From: Scleromitrula shiraiana
Taxonomy: Eukaryota > Ascomycota > Leotiomycetes > Helotiales > Sclerotiniaceae
NCBI GenBank assembly: GCA_028455995.1
Contig: JABELC010000001.1
Span: 732,501 to 796,500, forward strand
Reading direction: 5' to 3'
DNA: 64,000 bases
Every line of letters begins with the position of its first letter. Position 1 is the stretch's first letter. Under the pieces are notes generated by a model, which did no database searches, was not told where the DNA came from, and saw only the letters and a list, made by a program, of their open reading frames with translations. A program made the position numbers and the translations under genes. Positions 36,446 through 48,185 of the stretch are shown piece by piece.

Positions 36446-36830
36446 TGGATGGAGAGGGATACGGCTTCTGTTTTCTATGGGTTGTATCATATCATATCGC
36501 AACGAAATGACTTAGCAGGTGAACGATCACAGTAACCTGATTGTATACTTATTTATTTATATTAAGTATTAGTGGCTGCATATAATAGCATGTATGTCAT
36601 CACTTTCAATGACAAATAAATATATTCAATGTTTATTGTTTATTGCCTTTTAGCTTGTGCGTCTGTCTTGTTGATTTCCTTTCTCCATTTTCCATTCATC
36701 ACAGCTGCCTTGTTCCCTCCTTGCTTTCTTCCGATCTTTCTTTCTTGCCTTTAAGATGGATTCAATATGGGGTGATGCAGATGTTGAAATGAACGGATTA
36801 TCTATCCTATAAATACAATCCTTATATAAA

Positions 36831-38719
36831 TTAAGTCAAGAACTGTATCAAAGTTCCCAACATATCCCTCACCATCTTCTCCTCCGACTCCACATCCCCC
36901 TCATCTCCATCCCCCTCAACCATCGTATCCAGTTGTTCTTGGATAGTTTCTTTCAGAAGACTTAACTCCTCGTCCCTCTCCGCCAACAGACTCCTGATCC
37001 TTTTTTCCGCGCCCGCATCCTCCGCCACCAACCACGCTAACACCACATCAATCGTCTGCAGGCAAAAAAGACCCGCATCCAACCTCCTCGATAACCATTC
37101 ATCTGCCATCTCCTCCTTCTCTTCTGCATCTAACTTCACTTGTTCTTTGCGGATATCCGCATCCACAAGCGCTACTCGTGCTGCGTAGTCCCTACGAAGT
37201 CTCACGAGCTTGCCAATCTTTTCATAGTCCTTTTCTACGAATTTCGCCAGCGTGCGTATCCGACCGGCTGAATTGGCTGGAAGGAGTCGTAGTAAACTCG
37301 AAAATATGCCCAAGAGATGCTCTATGGTTTGGCCATCCAGTTTCTTCATGAACATCCCAAAGACCACTTTGAGACCCGCAGCTTCCACTAATCTTTCGCA
37401 AACTTCCCGACCTGCCCGTCCTCCTAATGCGTGATCCAATAGTCGAAGAGCACGGGGTTTGCTCATTTTGCCTTCTTTGATCATGATTAAGCAGAGCTCC
37501 ACGCCTTCTGCCTCGACAAATTTTAGTTTGCCTTCAGGTTCGTCAACACAACATGTGAGAGAGTCGAATACGTTTTCGACAAATTCTTCCTCGTCTGTTC
37601 CTTTTATAGGATCCCGTTTTCTGTATGCAGCTAGGATTTGAAGTAGAAGGTCGACGCCGTCTAGGTAGCAAAGTTTTCGTCGATTATGAGATGATGATTG
37701 GAGAAGGATGGCCATAACTTCTGCGGAATATTGTTTATTTTGGCTGACTGGCGACTCTTTCTTAGGTATTCGATCTAATAACCAATTTAACACGCCAGTA
37801 TCTTGACCAATCTTTTCAGCCAGTGATATTCTAGATGCCAAATTCTCCAGGACAGACAATGCGTGATATACTCCACTCCGATCCGACTCGTTAGTTTCGT
37901 CCAACCTCGAGAAATTCGAAACTAGCAGGTCTAGGAGATCTGCCTCAACCATAGCATCCACAATTTCATTCCATTGTTCTTGTTCTGCTTCTACATCTTC
38001 GTCCGTAAGTTCGCTGATAATCTCTACCGCATCAATCGCAATATCCGTATTCTCATGCGCCAGTAATCCAACCAAGCTCCCTACGCATCCCAGCTTTGCA
38101 AATTCACCATATAGGTTAGGATGTTCAGATAGAATACTCAATGCTTTAATATCACCATCTAGATCCGCTTCGCTCCCCATAAACTTCTGTGGATCATTCT
38201 CGAACTTTGCGCGCAATTCTGCATTCTTTGAAATCTTCTTCTCGAAATTGAGTGCCATTTTCCTCAGCCATGCCGAATCAATTTTCTCCGGCGCAATTTC
38301 TGCGCCTTCCTGTCCATCCATGTAATCTAGAATTTCCGATTCATCTTTTGAAATACCACCTCCAAAGAATCGTCCCTCGTCATCATCGGGAATATCTGGT
38401 CCATAGTCCTCGTCATCGTCTTCAGGTGGAGCTGAGGGACCAGCTTCCATATCGTCATCTTCTTCTACAGCGGGTTGCTTACCATTGCTTTTAACATGGC
38501 CATTCGATGAGAGTTTCGCCGATTTGTAGATTTCGTCTAGAGAATTGTGAGCCAAAGAGTTCGGGGTTAGAAAAAAGGGAGCTCACTTGGATCTCGAGTA
38601 GGTTCTAGTTTGCGTTTATTACTGGGCAGAGCTGGCTTCTAAGTATAATATTAGCACATTTAACTAAAGAAACAGGAATTTGATATGCGCACTTTAAATA
38701 AATCATCAATGCTTGTCAT
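36831..38719 (-). CDS. CTNNBL1: Beta-catenin-like protein 1 (CTNNBL1) homologue
   Basis: Armadillo-like nuclear protein associated in animals with the Prp19/CDC5L spliceosome complex. Exons on the minus strand are 38719-38693, 38638-38587 and 38536-36831, joined in phase, giving 594 residues. The short exons code MTSIDDLFK and KPALPSNKRKLEPTRDP, with a basic NLS-like NKRK. Exon 3 continues NEIYKSAKL, an acidic stretch (EDDDMEAG, DDDEDYGPDIPDDDEG), then the conserved body (IDSAWLRKMALNFEKKISKN, DIKALSILSEHPNLYGEF, EIISELTDEDV). Helical repeats follow to a C-terminal coiled coil. The longest single frame begins inside intron 2 and lacks an ATG, so the three-exon model is preferred. It has the family's usual length (human about 563). 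Confidence 0.94.
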
Positions 38720-39247
38720 TGTGATAAATGAGCTTTACTCGAGGCTGAGTGTTCACAAACTAACAGTTCTGGCAATAATGTCGGCAAAACTCTGAGATCA
38801 GAAAATCAGAAAGTTTACTATGCAAATAAAACAATATAGATGAGTGGAATTCTAGAATTGGAGAGTGGATGAAATTGGTGGTCATGCAGTTTGTTTACTT
38901 TGGTCTACAACTTTTTGAGCTTTGGGATAGCTATCAACCAACCTTGCTTAGTCATTCACGAGGACAAGGCTGGCCTCGCCTGACATCGGTTCAGTATCTC
39001 AACTACCAACATCTTGAAATCATATCCTTCTTTGTTCTATTGTATTAATTTCATTTAATTGATGGATTCACTGGAATAACAGTGGCGGAATCCGTAAGTA
39101 GCTTCTGTACATTGAACATCACAACGCTATACTTAAATCCAAAACCTACTTCGAAGAATGAAGATTGGAAATCAACATTAAAAGGATTGACAAAATTGTC
39201 TACATAACATCACAACATCACGGGATGATATAATATTGAATCTAGTC

Positions 39248-40079
39248 ATGGATACATCAAGCTCTGGAGGGTTCCTCCCACAATCTCTTCCATCCCCGTC
39301 ACCAAGCGTTACTTCAAACAGCTCCACCTCATCAAACTTACCCCATCCACGTTCCAATCCTCTCAGGCCAGGATCAGCCAAAGAAGAAGCCGCAAGACGT
39401 TATGTAGAAAATAAATTGCTACAGATTTCACGGCGTTATGTCAAGAAATTTCAACCACGAGAGGAAGGTGATACAGTCACGGGATACGTGAGTATGAAAG
39501 ACGTAGCGAAAGATCTATCGGAAGTTGTGGATGTCTTGTGGCTTTCTGGTACACGTATGTATCCTTTCTTACGTCTATGTGATCTAGGTGCTGATTAGTG
39601 TAGCGAGTTTACAAATCCCGTATTTGCTTAATGTTGCGCTATCAGTGACAGAATATCTTCCGTCATTTCCACCGGCACCTGCTCCCACATTTGCCCTGTT
39701 AAGAAAGCTAGATCATGCTTTTGCTAGTTTGTTAAAAGGGGAAGATACGGTAACTGGTGAGATTCTACCGGGGTTCCAGTCCAGTAGAACAGCAGGCTTG
39801 AGCAAAACCGATATGGTTAGATGCAAAAGTTTGGTTGAAGCTACCCGGGTCTTAGCTGTTGATGTTATGAGTAATGAACCCGAGCCTGGAACAGAAAAGG
39901 ATGGCGAATTGGCTGATGGCAATGAAACTGATACCAGTGTTATAGAAAGTAATTGGGGGGATGATGATGATGGAGGTTTTGAAATGGACGTTGCTAGAGT
40001 TTATGAGGAGACAATCATACAGCTTGGCGAGGCGCTGGGAAGTGAAAATACCTATGGAACTCTGGGAAATAACGTATAG
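39248..40079 (+). CDS. Conserved fungal protein of unknown function
   Basis: Not recognised. Exons 39248-39554 and 39604-40079, with a 49-nt GT-AG intron (acceptor GTGTAG), give 260 residues. The first 45 residues are Ser/Pro-rich. A helical, positively charged section follows (EEAARRYVENKLLQISRRYVKKF) and then VVDVLWLSGT, which joins across the intron to PSLQIPYLLNVALSVTEYL. Next come Pro-rich SFPPAPAPTF and a second helical segment (LLRKLDHAFASLLKG). The C-terminal third is acidic (SNWGDDDDGGFEMDVA). No signal peptide or membrane segment is evident, so a soluble protein is likely. It diverges from CTNNBL1 across about 530 nt. The intron-spanning continuity and codon use support a real gene, though I cannot assign a role. 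Confidence 0.75.
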
Positions 40080-40837
40080 ATGGAAATCAATGAGGCACAC
40101 CAGTAGAAAGCAAGTCGGCATCAAACATGTCTCAAGCCAACGAGATTTGTTAAGCACCGGATACAGAAACATGAGAGAGACGAGACCAAGTGCCCTATCA
40201 AAGCATTTATTTGCTTTTGTTGTATTATGTCTAATGACAGACAAGAAACATTCGAACTTCTCATCCAGTTTTTGAAGGATGTTTGAGCTGTTTGAATCAA
40301 AGGGGCGTGAATATGGGAGAACCGAGAGATGAAGATGAATACTCGCTTCGCAATAATTTTGCATGTGGTGGGGTCCATTAGATGTACGTCAAGAATCTAA
40401 GAAGAGTGGATAGTATTAGAGAAACACATTGTACTTCACTGGGAGAGCAGTAATGGCTACCCTTACTTGTCGTGGAATACATTAATAGCCTTAATTGCTA
40501 CTAAAACTATGCCCATCTGTTGATGTCTCAAAGTACTTTGATGCGCTGTGTCCATAATCATGGTTTATAGCGCGGTTGGGTCCGTGTTTTCCTATCCAGC
40601 TATACGTCTCCTATGCACACGGGTTTACTTGACAAATGTCAAGGTGCCATTTATATGACTACCTTTATGGTTAATGAAATGCGGCTCTAACTCCAAGTCA
40701 GAGGCGAATAAAATTTGTCTATGTAGAAACTGCATGGGGGAGTGGAGTAGTGCTTACTTGCCAGTAACCTCCACGATTGCTAACCTGCAAATTTTATTAT
40801 GTAGATTCGAAGTTAGTAGAAAGAAAAGAAAGGAACA
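40080..40837. other. Intergenic, no gene seen
   Basis: About 0.75 kb between two same-strand genes. Open frames here are shadows or low-complexity. Nothing else noted. Confidence 0.55.
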
Positions 40838-41627
40838 ATGTCAGAATTCATACTAACTGAGGGAAGTCGTTTAGACATCGACAACTTGATAAGTCTAACC
40901 TCGTACGCATTGAAAAGTTTTGGGATCTGGAAATTATTATGGAACGACGTCTCGATCGAGGATGAGCAACTATGGTTGAGGAGTGTATTTGCAACGCGTT
41001 ATACAATGAATGATGTGAGTCTTTTTATCATCAAAGATAAACGTACTGGGCAAGGAAACATTCCAGTCAACAAAATATACAGCTAAAACAAGAATATATA
41101 GGAAAACTGTTGGATTTGCCACCTTCCAGTGGCCATGGGATTTGAAGCCCATTTCCGAGACAGAGAGAAAGATCGTAACTCCGGACGATCCTAATCAAAT
41201 ACCAAGCCCTCCTAAAGGCTTCAGAATGGAAGCATGGAATGAGATATTTGAGATGTTGACCGGTTCGTCCAAATACGGATACGATCCCGAGACTGACTTT
41301 CACAAGCGACAATGACTTCTTTAATCTTCTAATTTCCATAAAAGAGCTAACCTATATACAGACCGTAGAAGCACAATGATGCTGCCGGAATTTCAGAACC
41401 AGGGACTTGCGAGTTGGCTGACACGGCATTGTAATGATATTGCGGATCATGCAGGTAGAAGGACGTTTTTGTCGGCGAGGGCTTCATCATTGCCTAGGCT
41501 TCGGGGGCTCAATTTTGAAGTAGTAGACCCGAAGGAGGCACAGTTGTATGTTGATGGGTTGGTGGAAGGGATTGAACTGCCTAAAATCTGGTTTGGGGGG
41601 AGGAATTCTGAGGGGAGTAGAGGTTGA
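40838..41627 (+). CDS. GNAT-family N-acetyltransferase, unusual splice sites
   Basis: Probable acetyl-CoA-dependent N-acetyltransferase of unknown substrate. Reading continuity suggests exons 40838-41049, 41102-41301 and 41362-41627, 225 residues. The N-terminal strand-helix block is SEFILTEGSRLDIDNL; the middle has KTVGFATFQWPWDLKP. The acetyl-CoA-binding region is LPEFQNQGLASWLTRHCNDIADH, matching the Q/R-x-x-G-x-G/A pattern. Then come RTFLSARASSLPRLRGLNFEV and the C-terminal end. To keep the frame, intron 1 must begin GCAAGG (a GC-AG intron) at 41050. Intron 2 has no GT donor that keeps the frame: the best protein join starts with ACAAGC at 41302. The alternative GC donor at 41305 gives a slightly different join. 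The gene may therefore be mis-spliced or partly inactivated. Confidence 0.68.
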
Positions 41628-42072
41628 TTTGTATATGGTTTGGCATATTGGAACGCACGGATGATACTGTCTGTATAGATTTGGTTACTTACGACGAGAT
41701 AAGGAAGGTTGGAGAAAGCCAAATTCTATATGATTCATTTGATATGTTAGCTTAGACTTGTGGGCTGTTGATCCAGTAAGCTCAAAGCCTGGGATACGTT
41801 TAGATGAAATGCAATACTGTATGAAATGAGAGATGGTAGCCTGAGATGCGATGTCAAATGTATGCGATACACGATATATTCTGTTCGTTTGTGGAAGTGA
41901 TTCACGGAACTCTTCCATCTCAAAAAGCTATCAAAGTTCAACAAATGAAATTTTATTTTTATTATGTTGTACCCTTTAAATGTATCTAAACCAAATACAC
42001 GTAAATAGATATTCTACAACTCAGCTACATATATAACTACTTTTTCTCTTTCTGTTTCTTTTCTTCTAGTTC

Positions 42073-44690
42073 TCATCTTACATGTCTCCCGCCAAACATA
42101 GAAGAGAATGAACTCCCGCTCTTTCTTTTCCTCCTTTTCGTCTGGTTCATTTCTGGTTCATATCCAGGCCATAAACGCGGGGATTTGTCCACAGAAGATT
42201 GTTTTGTTAACCTCCTCTGTTGAAGATCCGAGACCGTGTCTGATTCACTAGTTATACAAAGATCATACGATCGAGAAGAGATATGGTTATTGGTGGTCAT
42301 GTTGGTACTGAGATTTGAATCCGGTAAGATGAGAAATGAATGGCGGGGATTTATTTGAGTAGGTGGTGCTGCCACTTGGGCTAGGCTTTCCCTATAAGTT
42401 CTTGAATTCTCGAAATCCGAGCCACTTGCACTTGAATCCGTACGTTTCTTTGCCACGATCGCATCATGAAAATGCATTGAGACATTCACGTCCTTCCGAA
42501 TCCCATCATGTGTCCGAAAAGATGTTCGTAAAGACCGCAGTGCCTCCACACCATTGAATCCTTCTTCTTCTCTGTCCTCGAGTACCACGCCTTCGTCATC
42601 CATATTTAACTTGGCTTGTGTCTTCCAATCTAGCTCACTCTCTTGGATGTCATATATCTCCATCATGCGATGGATGAGCTTGCGTGGAAGGGTGTTGGCC
42701 TTGCGATTTATACAGTCAATGAGCCAAATTTTCATCTTGGCTATCTCGATTGTCTTCTGTCGAGTGTTATAAGCCTGCGTGGGTGGCATCAAACGCGTGG
42801 AGTCGAAGATTGCGTTGCTCGAGGTAAAAGTTGGTGAAGGTGGGTCGGAATTTGGAGAAGTAATAATGATTGTGATGGGTGGATTTGTATAAAACGTTTT
42901 ACTTCGAGAAGTTTGAGCAGGTCGTATTTTACCATGTTGACTTGGTCGACGAACTGGAGTTTGAAGGCTACAACTGTTCTTAGATCTAGTTGTGGTATTT
43001 GCTTCAATCCCCCAGCATTTTTCTGGTGTTTTGGAGTACTGATGTCTAAATCTATTCCCAACGCTGGAAGTAGGCTTGGCCGAATATGGCTGTTGTGGGA
43101 GTGTAGAAGGTCTGGTTTGAGTACTCCCCATCGCAAGCTGGAGCAAAGCCTCTTTTCTAGAACCGATAGTGTACTCTGACAAGACTTGCTCTTCTAGAAG
43201 TATCGATCGCTCTACAATTTGTGGCTTGTCCTGCTTGCCTTCCGGGCCACCTTTGGTCTTCTCGCTACCAATCTTATCATTCTTTGACCGTTGTGGAAGT
43301 TAGCATGAGCTATTCCAAGAAATATGGGTATTGTAACATACCACCTCTGCGATACAGCGGACACCCAATTTCGATAAGTCATACCCACAATTTGAAATAC
43401 TCCTTTGGGTCTAAACCTTTTGTGATCTATAAGCTTAAAGATTTTGTTTCCTTGATGGTGATGAGCATAAGTAGTTTTCGTAAGTTGCGATCTCAACTAT
43501 GAATATGGCATACCTCATTCCCTATTACGTTGAATTCATGTCGAGCATAACACCTGGCTGTGTAGAACTTTATCAGCTTGCCTGAATCGTACTCTTGGCT
43601 GTACTTCAAAATTCGAATGCAGGATCAAGTTTTGGGCGTTCTGTATTACAGACTTGAATAAACCCGAGCAGGTCCGTGGATAAATATGTAGTGTCAGGAC
43701 AACTTTCCTTGCAGAGCTGAATATTAGATTTACTTCGCTCCGATTGATCGAGATCACAATGAACAAATGGTTACAGCCGAGTTTATGGAGACCTTTTTCG
43801 AAACCGCAAAACAACATGAGGAAGAAAGCTCCTCAATTCCGACAACAAAATCAATTTTTATATTTTCAGAGGTAATGAGATTACCTGGACCTGATCCGAT
43901 GTTCTTGAAGTGTGATTCGTGGCTGAGATTGCTGCATGGTTAGGTGTTTTCAATAATGCTGATGTTCCATCGGAAGCTGAAAATGTGGGAGATGGTGGCA
44001 TCCTGATCATACCACTGTCGAATGAAATACTATATTAGAATGTCTTCTATTTTATGGTTCGGTGTTTAAGAGCACATACTTTGATAGATCTCCGGAATCA
44101 GTCAGCATGCTAGTGCATTTAACATTATGGTGATTTTGATGATATGACAACTCATCAATCTTGCTATGAATCATATTTGAGCTGTGGGTCAGGAAAGTGC
44201 TGATTTGTACTACTTACGCTGACAACATGGCAAGCTGTACTTGGAAAATTCTCGTACTCTCAGCTTTCCTCTCGTCGATATCTCTTTGTATACGCGACCT
44301 GGAAGCCATCCAAACGGCCGAAGTTTTCATCCTAGAAACCCTACCATACCCATCGCCTTTAGTAATCAATTCAGCACTTTTTCTTAGTTCTCTATCCATT
44401 GATCTCATTCGCTCTAGAGACCGTACATAGAGCCCTTGGAAGTACTTGAAATCGCCAGTTCCATATTTGCGGTCCGGTTGACGAATCAATGATGCAACAT
44501 ATGCATTGTTAAGCATATCAGTCTCGGTTTCTAGAAGATATATTTTGTCCAAAGCACTAGCAATCTCGGCTTGAGTATCAGCGGCATTGCTCAAAGAAAG
44601 AGCATGGGCATAGAATCCAGCAACGACAGCCGCTACGAATGTAAGCAAGCCAGTGATACTTGCAGCGATTGAAAGCGGACTGTCTGGCAT
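42073..44690 (-). CDS. Uncharacterised 7-exon protein with N-terminal membrane segment
   Basis: Not recognised. On the minus strand the exons 44690-44218, 44163-44080, 44014-43885, 43716-43654, 43603-43514, 43410-43342 and 43281-42073 join in consistent phase to 705 residues. Residues 6-28 are a hydrophobic segment (SIAASITGLLTFVAAVVAGFYA), a probable single membrane anchor. A charged, heptad-like region follows (EIASALDKIYLLETETDML, then ERMRSMDRELRKSAELI). A small central block has several Cys residues (LCKESCPD, FYTARCYARHEFN, ISNCGYDLSKLGVRC). The C-terminal 400 residues are Ser/Thr/Pro-rich with one ordered-looking segment (KMKIWLIDCINRKANTLPRK, then HRMMEIYDIQESELDW) and a basic end (KRRKRKSGSSFSSM). 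Intron 4 is only 50 nt. The exon model depends on by-eye joins and could be two genes, but every join preserves frame. Confidence 0.66.
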
Positions 44691-45981
44691 CTTCGATAGA
44701 AAAGAAAAGTTTAGTAGACTTCTTGTTCGGATGAAAAGGAACTGAAGGTTGTATTTGACGAATCTGGGTTTCCAAATTTGATATTTGAATTAATAACACT
44801 GATGGACAACCGATAGAATGAGGGGTACCAGTGCAGGTTGCATTGGGACACAGCCTCTCTTCGGGATTATATAGAGATCTATTCCCATTGAATGCAGGTA
44901 CGACCAATCATAACGGACTGCTTGCATGTTGATAAGGGGTTACAAGGGATTTATCACTGTGATTTGATGCTTGAGGCTGTGAAGCTTTTCACATGATGCC
45001 TGATTTGTCCTCAGCATTCGAAAAGAGTTATCAGATGTAGCTAGTCTTTGCCCGGTCAGGGTGGTTGTTTTTCGGCTCTGTATGTAAGATCTCACACTCG
45101 TACGAATACAGATGCTCGGTGAAGTGAAAGATCACCGAAAGACTTCCAGACATGTCGACGTCTGTTAAACCGTGATGCTCAACGTACAGAACCCGCCACC
45201 ACATGTACTACCTGGGGACTACTTCTCATATTCAGAATCATGGAAGGGTATCCAATAATACGCAGTATCGACTCTCTTAAAATGACAACTTAGTTCGTAT
45301 ATAATGCATGCATTAAATGATACGGTTGTAGAAGTAGCTCGTAGTTTTTTAATCCTTCAAGCTCTCTAATGGCCATCACTCTAGGATTCTCTCTAATGTT
45401 CGGCCCCTTCAGAGTACACAAGGCTAGTCTTCTCCACTAGAAAGTGAACCGAGTCAGGCCGAGGTCCGCTATTTTTGAAGAAAATAACCACCAAAAACAT
45501 CCATCATCACCCAAAAAATCCGACCGTTGGAAATATATCCGAGAAAAAGCCCCAAAAATTCAAGTTTTTGAACCCATCAAGCAAGATAAAATCCATCGCA
45601 GATATTGCATCATATCCTCCAATCACAATTTCTTAAGTTATGATGCGTCATCAACAGCGAAAGAGCTTGGAGACTGGATCAAGACATCTTCACTCCTTGA
45701 AACCACGCTGAGACTGACATAGACCTCCGACACGTATGAAAAAGAAACTGACCAGATAGATATAGAACTAGATATATTTATATTAATATCCAAGCGCAGT
45801 TGAAGTAATGAATTTCCAATGTAATATAATAACATACGAACCTCAAATCAGTTCAGTAAAAAGAAAAAAAAATCATCAGCATACATACCAACCAGACTTT
45901 ACGTCAATACAGCTGGGAGTACTTGACTACGTTGAAGGAGCTTATTGACTTAGAGGGAGAGGCGCAAACCAAGGAATCATA
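44691..45981. other. Divergent intergenic region
   Basis: About 1.3 kb between a leftward and a rightward gene. No protein-like frame seen; promoters of both genes should be here. Confidence 0.55.
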
Positions 45982-47000
45982 ATGGCCATATCGTCCGATT
46001 TATCCACGGCAAATATAATTGCAAATCAATCAACGATAAATACCGTTACTCCAGTTGCTATACCTGACGAAACGACAGAACGTACGAAAAACAGCTTAAT
46101 TATGGAATCACCAAGCCGAACACCCCCAAAGACCTCAATCGATACTTCTCATAATGATGTCGACCCTTCTGTAGAATTTATTGGCGACGTCAACACAAAC
46201 AACGAAATTCCCTCTCAAGAGGTTCTCAAGAAAGTCGAAAGTATGATAGTGTTAGATAAAGAGGGGAAAAGCAGGCCCTTTAAAAAGTTATATTCGGGTC
46301 CAAATGTAGCGAGAAGAGTCTTAGTTATCTTCATTCGTCACTTCTTCTGTGGTGTAGGTTTTACCTCTTTAGCCTCATTTCAAAACAGTTACCTTTGGTT
46401 TAAAAGTCAAGTCTAATGTCCAAATTCTAGAACTGTCAAGAATTTATTAGAACTCTTACAGCATCGATCACCGAAGATTCTCTCCTTCAACTCCGCACTC
46501 CCACCTTTATCGCTATCGTTGGCTGTGGTAGCCCCTCTCTGATACCTATGTACCAAGAAGTTACAAACTGTCCGTTTCCTATATATGCAGATCCGACGAA
46601 GAAGTTATATGATGAGTTGGGAATGATGCGTACATTGAGTATGGGCTCTAGGCCGGAATATCAACGAAGGGGAACTGCGCTGGGAATGATGCAGAGCGTG
46701 GTCCAAAGTCTCAAGCAAATCAGGGGCGGAAAGCTTCTGCAAGGTGGCGATTATCAACAAGTAGGCGGAGAGTTTTTATTCGAGCCAGTACGATTGACAA
46801 CACCAATTCCTTCGCCTGCCGATGTACTGTCAGAAAGCGAGAGAGCAATGCAAGCAAATGGCGGGATATTAGGGAATGAAACGGATCTGGGCGAAAAACA
46901 AGGATATGAAGAAAAGAGAGTTACATGGTGTCATAGGATGAAGAATACAAGGGACCATGCAGAGATCCCCGAGATCAGGGAAGTGCTGGGGCGAGGGTAA
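45982..47000 (+). CDS. PRXL2/AhpC-TSA-like thioredoxin-fold protein
   Basis: Thioredoxin-fold protein of the AhpC/TSA_2 (PRXL2/FAM213-like) group, possibly redox-active. Exons 45982-46353 and 46431-47000 with a 77-nt intron give 313 residues. The first 85 residues are Ser/Thr-rich and likely disordered. The fold begins VLDKEGKSRPFKKLY, then VLVIFIRHFFCGNCQEFIRTL, where a CxxC (CGNC) is created exactly across the splice junction. Next are FIAIVGCGSPSLIPMYQEVTNCPFPIYADPTKKLYDELGM, with the partner-type segment, and GEFLFEP. The tail reads VTWCHRMKNTRDHAEIPEI and ends VLGRG. Directly after the stop another frame continues to look protein-like to about 47121, so the C-terminus may be frameshifted. 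Confidence 0.85.
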
Positions 47001-48185
47001 AAAAGATAAGAAGGGATGGTCAAAAGCTTTAGAGGGAAGGAAAGGCACGGGACTGAGATCTGGAGCTGCCAGTTTGAAGGTTTGGGTGACGATGCAAGGA
47101 GTGTTCAGAGTGGAAAATTGATTGGTGGACCGGTGCCACAACCAGCAACCACAGTAAAATGAAACTTAGAGCCTGGGTCGAACTTAACGGAGTAGGTTTA
47201 CATGTGGAGTTTCTGGTCTGTATATTTTTGATATCTTGTGAGAAAAGCGCAACAAGCTTGGCTGGAGTTTTGCGCCCTCACATACTCTTTATGGGGTTTC
47301 TCGCATTTATACCCACTATACTCTCTATCATTGACCGAGAATGAATTTTCTGCTTTTTTGAATCTGGTTGGTTTCATCATTTCACCCATGTTAGCAATTC
47401 TCTACAGACTTATATCGACTTCTCTTGAGGTTTAGAGGTCTAAGTTTTCGTGACCCAGTGTGAGGATTTGCTTTGCCGCACAGGTCAATGTGTCGATATT
47501 TACTTGCTATGAATACAGGAACCTTCCATAGCGCAGCTACTCTCATCGAGTCATTGGTAACAATGTCCACCTCGTTAGATAGGTCTGTGGTATGAACGGG
47601 ATCCCAGAAGATGAGATTGAATAGTCTTTCTGGCTTCCCTTTATGGTAGCAAGCGCAAACGATAAGGCCTTTTCAACCAAGAATAGTATCAATCACGCAG
47701 CTGTCAATGCTTCGCGCTGCAACGCAGAATGGATCATAGCCTTAAGTGGATCGTATGCAAGATGGTAACTCGGTTGTTGCTGGTGGACAATATCAAAGTG
47801 GGGCATTCAAAAAGGGGGTTGTCAAAGGCTCTGGGACGGCTCGATGACGGGAACCTTTCGTAATTTGAAAGCAGCTACGAATATTGACCTTGATTACTGC
47901 TATAGACATAGACATATTGATACCCTATATAGAACATCTATAAATTTTAAATTGAATCGCGACAAAAGAATATCAAAATGCTTGAGGTTGTCAACACGTG
48001 ATCACGAGAAGCAGATTTATCCCTGTTCGTTTGTTTGTTTGTTTACATGACAACGCAGAAGACTGGGAGATTCTTCATGCGACCAAGAACAGTAAAACGA
48101 CAAAACTCGACGACAATTCCCATATGAACCGGTTTACGCTATAATTTTCAGTTCTCAACACAGTGCTATAGCTTCAACCCCCAAA
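47001..48185. other. Intergenic, no gene seen
   Basis: Apart from the coding-looking tail up to about 47121 there is no supported gene. The right part must contain the promoter of the coiled-coil protein gene. Confidence 0.5.

Noticed and set aside
38537..38586. Longer single-exon start for CTNNBL1
   Set aside because: The frame begins at a TTG inside intron 2; two short upstream exons supply the conserved N-terminus.
45444..45722. 92-codon plus-strand frame before the PRXL2-like gene
   Set aside because: Composition is Lys/Ser-rich without conserved pattern, and the start is not ATG-supported by context; probably chance.
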